Shown here one piece after another: positions 10,064 through 22,396 of a stretch of 64,000 nucleotides of DNA (position 1 is the first letter of the stretch; the number at the start of each line of letters is the position of its first letter). Both the position numbers and the translations under genes were made by a program. Source of the stretch: Symmetrospora coprosmae. Its lineage: Eukaryota; Basidiomycota; Cystobasidiomycetes; Symmetrosporaceae. Below the pieces are notes generated by a model. The model did not search any database and was not told the DNA's origin. It worked only from the letters and a program-made list of their open reading frames with translations. The stretch spans positions 372,001-436,000 of the forward strand of contig VUYT01000001.1 of assembly GCA_008802785.1 (NCBI GenBank), in the 5' to 3' direction.

Positions 10064-13000
10064 ATGGCTGGCAGCACGTCACCGCAGAAGCGCATCTTTG
10101 ACGGCGTCATCATTGATGCGCGCTCTTCGAAGCGCAGGAACGCTTCTCCTGCCAGTGGTCAAGCGTCGCCGACGACGACGCCGCCGCCAGCAAAGCGGGT
10201 CCGCCTGGAGGAATACACCAGCAGCAACGGCAGCGCCAGCCGCAGTGGCGCCGTGGGGGCATCTACGAGAAGCCTTCGCAGTGACGGATATGCATCACGA
10301 GATCCACATGACGCGCCCTCGAGTTCGAAGTCCGGGTCAGCTCGTTCGGGAGGCACCAGCGCGCCTCGCCAGGGCACGGCTACGAAGATTGACATCCCCA
10401 CACGGGGTGCTTCCTGGGATCCTGCCCGTCTGAGCTCTCCCACGACACACGCTGCATCGCCTACGCGCTCATCGCACAGGCCCTCGCCTGCCATCGCATC
10501 TCAGCCGCGCGTCTTGGGAGACCGCTCGCCGATACCCGCTGGTCCAAGCTCTTTACGCGCTTCCCCCACTCATCGAACGCCCTCGCGGGCTCGAGACGAT
10601 GACGACGATGACGAGGAGGAGGACGAGCTCTCTATTCCAGTGTCTGGCAGCCGCAGCTCGCGGAGACTCCCGGGGCGGCCGGGTCACGCAGGCACCGAGC
10701 TCGAGGGTAACGGCAAAGGCAAAGGACGGCCGCCCGAGGAGAGAGATGGTCACAGGAGAGACCGCGGCGCGCCACCGTCAGTCTTGCTCAAGTCAGGCCA
10801 GAAACCGCCTGCATTCACCCTGCCCGGGCAGCGAAACAGCAGCCGGAAGAAAGCGGCCATCAGCGACCTCCTCAGCAGGACGACTGCCTCGAGTGCCAGT
10901 ACTGGCCTAGAAGACGGTCTGTCCGCCCAGACGCTAGGTCATGCTAAGAGCGCTACCTCTGCGAGCGATGAAGCGGTCTCAGGATCCGTCCAGTTGCCGG
11001 AATCACCGGATCAGAGGGCCGGTACAGCTGCTACGGCGGAGGAGGGCCTGGCTGCTCGTGTAGCTCAGACCAGGACGTCTGAAGACCCTAGCGAGCAGAC
11101 AGCCAGCACGCTGCCTAGTGGACGTCGCTCCGTGCAAATGGATCTGGACAGCGAACATCCCAGCGCGACCGACTCCCCGCTCTCGACTCCATCGGAACTT
11201 GAGAACGAGTTCGAAGCCCTCAAGCTGCCAGCGCCATTGAGAGATACAAGTAGTAACGGAGAAGGCGGCGGTGCGGAGCCCTCCCTCGCCACACCCACCA
11301 AGAAGGCGATACCGTCACGTCTCTCTACCCCATCCGCTTCCGCCAAGAAGCGCACGCCCACAAAGGCAGCAAAGGCAAGCGACGCCGCACAGAACGGCGA
11401 GACACGCTTTGCAGACCTGCTTGCTCCTTCAGGCTCCGGTATCAGCCAGCCTACGCGGACAGTCTCGGAGACAGGTAGTTTCACAATCGCGACGCGACCG
11501 CGTGAGCCGCGCCCGGAGCGCTCCTACCCGAAGCGCGACGCTATCCGGATTTTGGACCGCGTGCTTGAGCGCCTCTCTGGGCCATGCTCGACAGTCCAGA
11601 AGTCTGTCGCGGCACCCAACCCACACGAGCCGGCGTACAGGCCCTGGCTGGCAGCTCGAGCGTGCATGTCCGCAGGCCATGAAGCAGCAGAGAAGGACGT
11701 CCGGAACACGCTGGACCGCACCGTGCGAGAAGGTGAAGGGAACTGTCTCCTTCTAGTCGGCGAGAGGGGTATAGGGAAAACAGCCATCGTCGATCGCTCG
11801 CTCAAGACGCTCACGGGGGTGTACGGCGAAGACGGCATGCTGGTCGTCAGGCTGTCAGGACTGGTGCAGCGGGACGACAAGGGAGCTCTGAAGGAGGTGG
11901 CTCGGCAGCTATGCTCGAATGCCTACGTGGACGACGCAGATGCGGAAGGCGGTTCAAGCTTTGTAAGTCTTGTCCGGTCGTCTCGCAAATTGGTCAATAG
12001 AGGCTGATGTCTCAATCGTTCGTTGAAACCGCACCTCGCAGACGTCCAACGCCAACATTCTTTCTTCCCTGCTCGCCATTCTCGAACCGGGCCCGACGGA
12101 CGACGCCGAAGCAGGCTCTGCGCCTTCGAAGCCTCTCATCTTCATCATCGACGAGTTTGACCTGTTCGCGCACCACTCGATTCGGCAGAGCTTCCTGTAC
12201 TGCCTACTCGACTGCGTTCAGGGCGGGTTTAGGCGGGGCGGGATGGCTGTTCTTGGTCTGAGTGCACGGGCGGACTGCATCGAAACCCTCGAGAAGCGTG
12301 TCAAGAGTCGATGCCAGAGCAGAGTGCATCATTTGCTGCCTGCTGAGGACGTGCTTGCTGGAGTCGCAAAGACAGCCATGGAGGCGATGACTTTGAATAC
12401 GCCAGACGTCGCATCTCCCATCGAGGAAGACTGGAACGCAGGTGTCGAGGTGCGTGAGATGCCCGATGCGCATCGTACGGTGCACTGTTCTGCTGCTCTG
12501 ACGCTCGCGTTGCCTGTGCAGCTATTCTTCACGGACAAAGCCGTCCAAGTTCAGATCTCCGCTCTTGACGAGCTCCGGGGACTCGATGCGGATCGCAAGT
12601 TCTTTGATGACCTTGTGAGTTGAGTTGAATCTGCGTGGATCATGCACCACGCCTCGTGCTGAAACAGCGGCTCTCCGCTTCCACGCCTGCTAGGCGATGC
12701 TCGTCGGCAATGTGCGCCACAGGATCCGCTCATCACCTGGCGAGGCTGTGACCACCTCCAGCCTTGTTCTGCAAGCGGAAGATCTTACTCCCTGCATCCA
12801 GCTGCAGGAAAGGAGCGTGCCGGAAGGGCTGGGTATGCCAGAGGTAGCCATGCTCATCTCGGCCAAGCATCTTGTCGAGGAAGAACGGCCGTGCAACTTT
12901 GTAGTGGCGTACGAACGGTACACAGATCATTGCAAGCGGGCAGCTGCGTCGGGAGCTAGCTCGAGTAAAGCCTTCAGCCGCGGGTTGTGCTTGAAGGTGA

Positions 13001-13260
13001 GTTGCGTATCCTTCCTACGTGGGACGGTCGTGTCAGTCAAGCTGACCCGCGCGCGGTCCTGACAGGCCTTCGAAAGATTGAGGCTCCTCGGACTCATCAA
13101 GGATGTAGCAGTGACCGCGCGAGGCGGCAGTGTAGGGGGAGGAAGCATCTTCCGGCTCTGCCGACTGGTGCCGTGGTCCTCGATGATTGAGGAGGCCGTC
13201 AAGGAGAGGAAGGACATTCCGCAGCACTTGGTCAAGTGGTCAAAAGCTTGGTCAGACTGA
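10064..13260 (+). CDS. ORC4: Origin recognition complex subunit 4
   Basis: ATPase-fold subunit of the six-part complex that marks replication origins and loads MCM helicase. The first 480 or so residues are low-complexity and rich in Ser, Pro, Arg and Asp/Glu, unusually long for ORC4. The AAA+ module follows. Walker A is GERGIGKT at about residue 565, and Walker B is IFIIDEFDLF after the first intron (11963-12041). The sequence ALLGLSARAD-like sensor region (AVLGLSARADCIETLEKRVKSR) and the C-terminal winged-helix block AFERLRLLGLIKDV complete it. The GMPEVAMLISAKHL and FVVAYERY segments match the region before that block. At least five exons are needed. Start by the first ATG in frame; stop TGA at 13258-13260. 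Assignment is firm from the motif order. Confidence 0.9.
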
Positions 13261-13530
13261 GTTGCGAGGACGTCGATGGAGCATAATAGCGTGATGTTGT
13301 ACTCTCGCAGCCTCGCAGCCTCGTATCCCAGTACCCCGTACCCCGCTTGACGCGACCCGCGACTACTCTCGGGTGGCGGCCCTTCTTGGAGCTCTTCCAC
13401 TCTTGAGGCCGGGCTTGTCTTCCTGACGACTTCTTCGTTCGGGCCTAGGACGTGGGTAGCTGGCAGGGGCAGGAGCAGGAGCAGGCAGGGTATCCACACA
13501 TACATGGCGCTGCCGACGAACGTCGCTGCA
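13261..13530. other. Short intergenic gap
   Basis: Between ORC4 and the next plus-strand gene. No motif or exon was recognised; it contains a GCAGGGGCAGGAGCAGGAGC-like purine-rich stretch near 13460. Confidence 0.4.
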
Positions 13531-16415
13531 TGACGAGCGCTTCACATCGACACTGCCGTCCTGGAGCACGCCTGCTTCACCGCGACCGAGTCCGACAAAG
13601 CCCGAACGAGCTCGACGAAACCGGAGCGCGACGACAGGAGATGAGGCCCTCTACCAACTGGAAGGACGAGAATATCATTGATCTTACTGCGGAGGCTCTA
13701 GGTACCCTGGACGAGCGCGAACAGTGTGCGTTTCTCCGCTGGCCCCTTGCGCTTGATGCGACCGAAGGTTGACCGAGAGGCGCTCCTTGCTGTTCCGATG
13801 TGCAGTCGAAGCCCCTCCCAAGGACCTCGTCAGGATCAGACAGGCTGTCCAGTCCGAGACGTCATACCCCGGACAGCCGGACGCTGCACCGCCAGGTCGC
13901 ACTGAGACTGGACCCGGCCGTCTGACATTCCAGAGGCGAGCGCAGGTGCCGGCCGGGGAGGAAGAGCGTCGAGCTGGCCACGAGCGGGGAGATCACGTAT
14001 ACGAAAAGGTGAGAAGACTCGGTCTCCCGTTACTTGGACGCAGCATCTCTTGCTGATGCTGACATTCACCGCCTTCTGCCAGATGTCGCAAAAGGGCGAG
14101 CTGCCGACATGGCTGAAGACGCTAGCTGCTGCACCGTCAAAGGAGACACGAGCGGTGAATCGCATCGTAGAACGCGGGTATCTGTGTCTACGCCTACATC
14201 GTTGACGCTCTCCATTCGTCGAATAGAGCATTGACGAAGTGCGGGCACGCCCTCCGCCAATTGACCCCGAGTTCCGCCCTCCCAACTTCGACCCGCTGTC
14301 GCCGAACGTGGTCGCACCAGATCACTGGAGAAAGAACAGGAACGAGCGCAGTAGACACGATCAGGAGCGTGACCAGGAGAGCTACTTCGCAGCAGAGGCT
14401 AATCCTCCGAGACGGGTGCGCATCTTCGACGACGAGCTGCCTCTGGCAGAGCATTTCCGGGCCGAGATCGACGATCCGCATCGGTCGCCGTCCACGAGTA
14501 GGAGGCATGAAAAGCGCGATAGACACTCCAGCCGGAAGCGCGAACGAGAAAGGGGGAAGCATCATCGCGAGAACCGAAGCGGGAGGCGAGAACAGCATGG
14601 TGGCCGCAAGCACCTCCGAAGTCATCGAGTGCAACGGGCTCGCTCTCGAAGCTGTGAGAGCAGCGGCAGCAGCAACGATGAACGCCACGACCGGGAAGGT
14701 AACGGATGGTTTCTCCCGAATGAGACTGCTCGGATTGGCAGGCAGCCGGGAGTGCTGGCCAGCGGAGCGGCCGTTGTCAGCAACAACAGGTCAGGTGATC
14801 CACCGGCATTCGGCCTCGTTCAGGACCTGGAAGTGAGTCTTGGCAGGCGTGTACAAGCACCCGGCTTGAGATGTCGCTAACGGATCCCTGCCGACCCGAG
14901 CAGCACATGGCCGAGCTTCGCTATTCCCCATTCACTTCGCAGACATCGCCGAGGGTGCTTACCCTGATTTCTTACAAGGCAGGTGGGTCTTCGACTGCGT
15001 TGCTGACCCGTCCATACGCCCTACAGATAATCCCTTTCGGCACTCCCATTCCGCCTCTGCACACGTACGCTCAAGGACAGCAAGGGCACCTGCGAACTGT
15101 TCCTTTCTCGGCTCCATCTCTCGTTCTTCCGCCGGAAGTTGGCCCGCCAGCTCCTCTCATCCTTCCTTTTTCACAGGCAGCTCCGCACCATCCACGCAGT
15201 CTCGGAGCCGGCGCGACCCCTGTTTCTACAGTGGCTGCACGTACAATTCCCTTCCTCGCACCAATCGCATCCACGCAGCAAGTCTCTCCCGCCAATGTCG
15301 CACATTTCAGATTCGCGCCTCATCATGTGGGGCAGCAAGTACAGCCAACGACGAGACAGCCCGTCGGGCCCGTGATTAGCCAGACTTTGCCTCCGCAGCA
15401 ATACACCGGTCGCATAACGGCGCCAGCGGCCCCTTCTGGAGCCTCTCCCAGACCAACGCAAGGCTTCTCAGGCATTGGCAGCGCGCTCACGCATAATCTC
15501 GAACGGACAGATCCGATGCCCTTTCCACAAGCTCCGATAGATGCCCGACGGCAGCAAGAGATGCCGACTCAGATACAGAATACGATTCAAGATCAGAACC
15601 GTGATCAGAAGCATCCGGTGCAGAAGCAGGCACAACCGCAGCCATATTCCGGACAATTCCGTCTGCCGCACATCACATATGCGGTGCAGCAAAACGACGC
15701 TCGACCTCTCGTTATAGTCAATGCAAAACCAACAACCCTGCCGTCGACTTCTGCTGCTGCAGGCTTCTCAACGGGGGCGTCCTCCCCGTATAGCAATAGC
15801 ATCTCGGCAGTAGTAGCAGCCACATCTGGTCGACTACCTTTGGCGAGCCAGGCCGTCGTGCAGCAGCATCAGCAGGCCAGACCACCCGTAAATGAGCCGC
15901 AGACGGGATCCGACGGGATCTTCGGCTCCGCACAGGAGTCCGCCAAAGCTGGCGAAGCATTGACCTACGCATCGGTTTCTGGATCTTCTGTCTCCGCCCC
16001 ACGAACGCCAGGCCACGTAAACGCCTCTCGTCCCGCTCCACCGGCTCACGGGATGGTAGCGTCACGTTTCAAGACACCAGCTCGAGTGTCTACGCGTTTA
16101 CCCGGGCGACTGTCGCTGCCTTCGCTTGGATCGAGCAAGCTGGCTGCTGCTGCCTCGGCCGACGAGATCAACACGTCCATCATAGTTGACAGCAGCCAAG
16201 CGAAGAAGCTGCAGCAGCAGCTCAACAAGATGAGCGCTAATAGGAGCGCGCTAGGAAAGAGTGCGTCGCATACTGGCGTGGGCTTTGCGCAGGCTACTGT
16301 TGGCGGGGCCGCCGAGAACCGTACATGGAACAAGACAAGACAGCCGGAACTACCGAGCTCAGGCTCCAGTCACCGCTTCAGTGACGGGGTAGAGCTTAGA
16401 GCTGGAGGACCCTGA
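13531..16415 (+). CDS. Large disordered protein of unknown function
   Basis: I do not recognise this gene. Likely exons in order: a segment ending NIIDLTAEALGTLDEREQ; an exon with EAPPKDLVRIRQAVQSE reached by a GTGCGT donor at about 13727; an exon MSQKGELPTWLKTLAAAPSK; an exon with ARPPPIDPEFRPPNFDPL followed by Arg/Glu/Ser-rich sequence; and a long last exon. The last exon is rich in Gln, Pro, Ser and Ala and has several (I/V/L)PFxxP-like repeats near its start (IPFGTP, VPFSAP, IPFLAP). Near its end is a possible helix, IDSSQ-like then KKLQQQLNKMSANRS. Most of the protein should be disordered. A nuclear or scaffold role would fit the composition but is only a guess. The start codon is uncertain; the stop at 16413-16415 is firm for the last exon. 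Confidence 0.55.
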
Positions 16416-16683
16416 ATAATCGGTCGATGAGACCGTACCGACTGCACGAACGCGATGTTCTCCATGCTGCGAGTTCGTGCCTGGGTAGGTAGGGCCCGAG
16501 AAATGTTGTTGTAGCTGTTAGGCTCGTCCCAGAAATTCCGTTGCGTGCGCTCATCGTAAGACGCTCCTTTCATTAAACCATGCACGTAGACACATGTCAC
16601 GCGGTTCGACTAATACAATTGACCCATTACTGAATATCCCTCCCTGCCGATAGAGGCGACCGCCCTCACTACACCAACCATTC
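16416..16683. other. Convergent 3' region
   Basis: 268 bp between two convergent genes, so it should hold both polyadenylation regions. No coding signal. Confidence 0.5.
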
Positions 16684-18631
16684 TTACACCGCGCCTGCCT
16701 TTCGCTCGGAAAGGTCCTCGAAGACTTCGTCATTCTTCTCGGCTTTGTCTCCAGCGCTGACTCGAGGGTCTACAGCCGTCTGTGTCTGGTCGCCGTCATT
16801 GAAGAATGCAGCGATGGCCTCGAGCGACAGGCCCTCGGTCTCGGGGAAGAAGAAGTCTGCGGTAGAAGGATGTTGCGATCAGCGAGATACAAGGCAAAAA
16901 TGAATGCCAGCGGTACCCACAGATGATGATGGCATCGAAGACACCGAAGACGACGAATGCAATGTAGAAGGACCAGCCCGCATCGGCAATGCCGATAGAG
17001 CCCGTCTGGCCAAAGAGGACGTTGGCAGCCCACGAGGAGCAGGTAGCAGCAGCGACGCCGATCGAGCGCGTGCGGGTCGTCCAGAGCTCGTTGCTGTAGA
17101 TCCAGCTGATGGGTCCGAAGGAGAAGGAGAAGAAGACCGAAAAGACGAAAGGCATAGCGACTCCGACTCGCAGAGCCGTCCTGTTTGAGGAGTCTGGGCC
17201 GAAGTTGTTGACAATGGCCGCGAGAATGGCCATGGCCATGGCACAGCCGAGGGAACCGACGATGAGTGGGCCCTTGCGTCCAACGCGGTCAATGATGAAG
17301 AAGATGGCGATGGCGCAGACGACTGGACCGATGATACCCGAGATACCAGTGAGGAGAAGACGGTCGTTTCCCTCGATGCCCAATGTGGTATAGAGAGCTC
17401 TATTGTGGATCTGTTCATCAGCATACAGTCTCGCCAGTGGCGGGCAATGGGGGAAGGGCAGCTCACGGTCCGAAGTAATTGATGACCGGGATACCCGTCA
17501 TCTGGGTCATGAACTGCAAGCTGCAGCTGAGCACCGTACGCTTCCGCATGCCCGGCGTGCGGACCAGATCCCGAATATCCGCCTTCCCCAGAGTCCGGTC
17601 GTGCTCGACCTGAGCGAGCATCTCGTTGTATTCGGCACCGATCCACTCGTCGTTGCTTCCATTGAAGTGGAGGGACCTGAGACTCTGCATGGCTTCCTCG
17701 TTTCGGCCTTGCTTGAGAAGCCATCGCGGCGAGTACGGGACGAAGAAAATGCCGAGCAGGAGGAACGCTGCGGGAACCATTTGTAGACCAAGCCCAAGAC
17801 GCCATTGGACAGGACCATTGAGGAAGCCGCTTCCGTATCCTATCCAATTAGCCTGCAATCATATAAGCCTTTGTCAGCGTTCGCTAGGTCGTCGATCCCA
17901 ACCTGAAGGATCTCCACTCACCGAGAGGAAGCCGAAACCTGGATGGAGAGCAACAAAAACTGTCAGCGGAGGCTTGAGTGACTGAGACCCAGTAGCAGAG
18001 GTGACTGACTCAGCATTTGCTGCCAGAGTCCGGCGTTGAGTCCTCGATTGCTTGGGTGGCTGATCTCCGAATTGTACCTGATGGAATCGGAAATGACATG
18101 GTGAGCTGGAGCTCGCGACCGGAGCAGTTGTCTCAATCAAGAGGTGCTGCATGCTCACATTGGCACGACCATCGACAAGATGCCGATGGCAACTCCAGCG
18201 ATGAGTCGCCCGATGACCATCATGGCGACGTGAATGGCTCCAGTCTGGATGGCGCAACCGACGATGGCAATCACTGCGCCGACCATGATTGTGCGCTTGC
18301 GGGAGATCTTGTCTGCCAGGTATCCTGCAAAGGCGGCTCCGACGAATGCGCCTCCGGAAAAACTGGACACGATGCCTCCCTGCATGGCGGGCGACGGATT
18401 GTTGAACTCCTGAATGAAGTCTGGCTGGACCAAAGTAGACGTGATAATGCCCTGGTCGTACCCAAAGACTGATGTCACGTAGCCGTGTGTGGCATGCGTC
18501 GAGTGTGTGCAGGGGTGATGGTGTCGCGGTCAGACCGTGCGCGCGGCGGGCGACGCAATACAGCTCGACGACTCACGTAGACCACCAAAGCCAGCGATTG
18601 CGGCGATGGCAAGTGTCTTGAGTTTGCCCAT
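16684..18631 (-). CDS. MFS sugar transporter (sugar porter family)
   Basis: Twelve-helix plasma-membrane sugar/proton symporter of the sugar porter family. The start (18631) gives MGKLKTLAIAAIAGFGG. After an intron comes GYDQGIITSTL, the helix-1 signature. Then DKISRKRTIMVGA (loop 2-3), GRLIAGVAIGILSMVVPM with YNSEISPPKQRG after it, VPYSPRWLLKQGR (the PESPRWL position), GIPVINYFGP in helix 7, DRVGRKGPLIVG in loop 8-9, and PISWIYSNELW in helix 10. The C-terminus has DFFFPETEGLSLE, the PETKG signature, and a charged cytoplasmic tail ending ERKAGAV. It is split into about seven exons. It is divergent from an alpha-L-rhamnosidase gene with 755 bp between starts, so a rhamnose or rhamnoside substrate is a reasonable inference, not something the sequence proves. 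Confidence 0.9.
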
Positions 18632-19386
18632 GTTAATCTAGCCTCAGAGTAAGCTGCGACAGGTGTCCTGTTCCGAGTTGTGGAGTGCAAGCGGAAGACG
18701 GCTATGCGAGGATATGAAGAGCGGCAGTGAAGTGAGGAGAAGGAGGAGGAGGAGGAGAATGAAGAAGAAGAAGAGAGTTGGGTCTCCGCGTTTCCCCTCT
18801 TAGAAAGATTGTATGGGGTCGCTGCGTCTGTGGTTCAGTGGGGATGCACACAGAGAGGCCATGCGAAGGTGCGAGCCATGTACCGAGGTTGATTGATCCG
18901 TCCGCATAACCGGAAGGCGAAAGGCAGAAAGCGGTTCAAAGATGCGGCGAGCATGATGGCCTGGTCCGCGTGCATTGTTGTCGCGAAGTGGGCCAAGGCC
19001 TGCGAACATCTTTGCGCCGAGCGGGGGCGCCACTGCGTTCGTCGGGCTGAACCGACACTGCGAAGACTTGAGGTGACGTCTGTATGAGCAGGGACTAGCC
19101 TTCACTAACCACTGAGCATCGTACCACACTCAACTTGAGTCTATAAGTCGTTAATTTTCGAAGATCAGCGCGAGTCATTGACGGCTGGGCAGCTCTTTGC
19201 GCGAACTCGAACGGCCCCGAAGAAGATCTCACTGGCGGCACCGGCCTATTGCTAGCACCTCTGACGCACGCAGCTATCCATGTGAGGAGTCTACAGTGAG
19301 AACGTTCGGATACGCTGCAGCCTTACTCACGTAGTCTGTCCCACGTCTCCGACCGCGCATTGACAGAGTTCCTCGCCACCGCCAGC
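18632..19386. promoter_or_regulatory. Shared divergent promoter, sugar transporter / rhamnosidase
   Basis: 755 bp between the two start codons with no coding signal. On the transporter side (about 18722-18777) is a long purine run, which is a pyrimidine-rich leader on the transcribed minus strand. GAACGTTCGG lies at 19300-19309, about 80 bp upstream of the rhamnosidase start, and occurs again in the LRA3/cupin promoter. A CGGCACCGG element lies near 19234-19243. Confidence 0.55.
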
Positions 19387-22137
19387 ATGGCTGTCCGCAT
19401 CTCCCGCGTCAGTTGTGAACACTTCACTTCCGGCTTCGGCGTCGACGATGCCACTCCACGCCTTTCATGGCGCTTCGAGGCGGACGATGGCGCGCAAGAT
19501 TGGGAGCAAGCCGCGTACAGCATCAGACTGTCCGACCCTGCTGGCAAGGAGGAAGCACGAGAGTACAAAGTCGACAGCTCGGACTCGGTGCTGGTGCCAT
19601 GGCCAGCAGATCCGCTCGTATCGGGCCAGCGCATCACAGTCGGCGTTTGCGCTACTTCTACGAACGGTCAACAGACCAATTGGGCCTCGCTTGACATCGA
19701 GGTTGCCCTGCTCAACAAGAGCGAATGGACGGCCTCGATGATATCGTGCCCGCCACAAGACAAGGCAGGGCCTAAGCGACCTTTCCGAGTCCGTCGGTCC
19801 TTCAACCTGGACGACGGGAGGGATACGCAGGTCGCAGGCGCACCGGCACGCCTCTACGTGACGGCATTCGGAATGTACGAGATGTACCTCAACGGCAGTC
19901 GGATCGGAGACCAGGTTCTGCCTCCGGGATGGACCAGCTACTCGCACCGACTGCATTACCAGACCTACGATATCTCGGCTCTGCTCGTCCCAGGCGAGAA
20001 TGTGCTGGGAGGATATGTCGCCGAAGGATGGTACACGGGCCGGCTAGGCTGGGGAGGAGGCAACACAAACCTTTACGGCGACCGCAACGCTTTGCAGGCC
20101 CAGCTCGTCATTGGCGGCGAAACTGTGCTCACAACCGATTCATCGTGGAGCTGGAGCTACGGTCCGATCATATCGTCCGAGCTGTACTGCGGAGAGGTAT
20201 ATGATGCGAACATCGAGGACCGCGGGTGGTCGACAGCGTCGTCACAATCGACATCAGACTGGCAGCCTGTCGACGTGATTGAAGGACCGAAAGGCCAGCT
20301 CATCGCAGACCGCTCGCCCGTCCGGAGGCAAGGCGTCATACGCCCGGTCAAGATCATCCAAACCCCGGCCGGAAAGACTATTCTCGATTTCGGACAGAAT
20401 CTAGTCGGTTGGCTTCGGTTCAGAACGAATCTTGCAGGTCAAGCCAGACATGAGATCCGCCTCGCCCACGCCGAAGTCTTGGAGCACGGAGAGCTTGGCA
20501 TCCGACCCCTGCGACACGCTCTTCAGCGCGACGTCATCACTCTCGGTGCCGGTAGTCTCGAAGGCTGGGAGCCTACCTTCACATATCATGGCTTCCGCTT
20601 TGTCCAAGTGGACAACTGGCCGAAAGAGCTCCAGCTAGACGACCTCGAAGCCGTCTACATCCACTCCGAGATGGAGAGAACCGGGACCTTCGAATGCTCC
20701 CACCCGGACATAAACCAGCTGCATGAAAATGTGGTATGGTCGATGCGGGGAAACTTCGTCAGTCTGCCGACCGATTGCCCGCAGCGAAACGAGCGGTGAG
20801 TGTCATTAGGACGGCTTTCGTACATCCCGGTATCGCAGCAGCTTGCTGAGCACGCCATTCCCCTGTTTGCCCTGTCTGTGCCTCTCGTTTGCTCCATTCC
20901 TCACAGTCTCGGCTGGACTGGCGACCTTCAGGTCTTTGCTACGACCGCATCGTATCTCTTCGACTGTTCAAGCATGCTTAATGGCTGGATGCAAGACTTC
21001 CAAGCGGAGCACCTTACCAACAAGCGTGGCGAGCCGCCAATCGTCGTTCCAGACATTCTTCGGTACCTGCCCGCTCCCACGCCTTTCGCGGTATGGAGCG
21101 ACGCTGCCGTTCTCACGCCTTACGACCTCTACTGCTGCTTCGGCGACACTGCCAGCCTGTCAAACCAGTGGGAGAGCATGACGCGCTGGGTGGATGTAGG
21201 GGTCAAGCGAGGTGAAGACGGTCTCTGGGACGAAGCTATACCTCAGCTCGGCGACTGGCTAGACCCTGCAGCGCCTCCGGAGAGCCCTATTATGGCAACA
21301 ACCGACAACCATTACGTAGCCAACGCGTACTTATTGCGTGTGACGCGGACCATGGCCAAGATCGCCATCATCTTGGGCAAGGCTGCGGCCGCGGACAAGT
21401 ACGCAGCCGATTCCCAGCGGCTACAAGGCGTCTTCCTCGACAAATACATTGCCCCATCTGGTCGGATCGCTTCGGACTCGCAGTGCGGTCTGGCTCTCGC
21501 CTTGCACTTCGATCTCATCGAGAGCGACAGGCAGAATCGCGGGGCAGCCGAGCGGCTGGACTACCTGGTGCGGCGCAAGGCGTTCCAGGTCGCTACGGGC
21601 TTTGCGGGTACGCCGATCATCCTTGACACGCTCGCAGAGCAGGGCAAGCTGTCCCTCGCATATCGAATGCTGCAGGAGAAAGGCTGCCCGAGCTGGCTTT
21701 ACCCGATATCGATGGGTGCCACGACCATCTGGGAGCGGTGGAACTCTGTGCTGCCGGACGGCACCATCAACCCGGGCGAGATGACGTCGATGAATCATTT
21801 TGCTTTGGGAAGTGTCGCACGCTTCCTGCATGGGCGCGTCGGCGGCATCTCCCCGCTCACTCCGGGCTGGAAGAAGATACTGATCCGGCCTCAGCCTGGA
21901 GGAGATGTGACTTCTGCTCGAGTGACACACATCAGTCCCTATGGCCAGGTTGCTTGTTCATGGTCGATCCAGGGCGGGGAGCTGCAGGTGGACGTGACTG
22001 TTCCGCCCAACAGTTCTGCCCAAGTCGAGCTGCCCGGGCTGCAGAGGCAAGTTGGTAGCGGTAGTCATCGTTTCTCGGTGCCTTATGAGGCCGATAGCGC
22101 GTGGCCTCCACAGGCTCTGGCGAAGTCAGTCATCTAG
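19387..22137 (+). CDS. GH78 alpha-L-rhamnosidase, intracellular
   Basis: Glycoside hydrolase that releases terminal L-rhamnose from rhamnosides by inversion. Two exons (19387-20795 and 20907-22137) give 879 residues, normal for the family. An N-terminal beta-domain (SRVSCEHFTSGFGVDDATPR) leads into the carbohydrate-binding beta-sandwich with YVTAFGMYEMYLNGSRIGD and LLVPGENVLGGYVAEGWY. The intron falls inside the block DCPQRNERLGWTGD at the start of the (alpha/alpha)6 barrel. That block carries the glutamate aligned with the general acid (Glu636 of Streptomyces SaRha78A, as I recall). The residue before it is Asn where Asp is usual. TPYDLYCCFGD, TIWERWNS and TSMNHFALGSVARF follow in family order. 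The N-terminus has no hydrophobic signal, so the enzyme should stay in the cytosol, fitting the adjacent transporter. Confidence 0.93.
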
Positions 22138-22396
22138 GAACGGGCTCGCATGTGTCAGATAGAGCAGGTTGGACGTCATCTGTAACAGTCAAGCACCTGA
22201 TGGGGCTCATGCACACTGTGGTCTACGGAATGAGGTGCATGTGTGCTGTGCAGAGGGAGGGAGTGTGCCCCTGTGCCTTGCTGAAGCCGGCTCCAGCGCC
22301 TCCCACCTGCGGCCACCGCACGCTGCTTCGCTTCGCTTCGCCTCACCTCATGCCCTGTGCAGACCGCAAGCAGCATCCCCAGCCTGTATCCGCAGT

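Noticed and set aside
16879-17847. 322-residue open frame on the minus strand over the sugar transporter
   Set aside because: It runs in another frame of the same strand across transporter exons; the transporter frame carries all the sugar-porter motifs.
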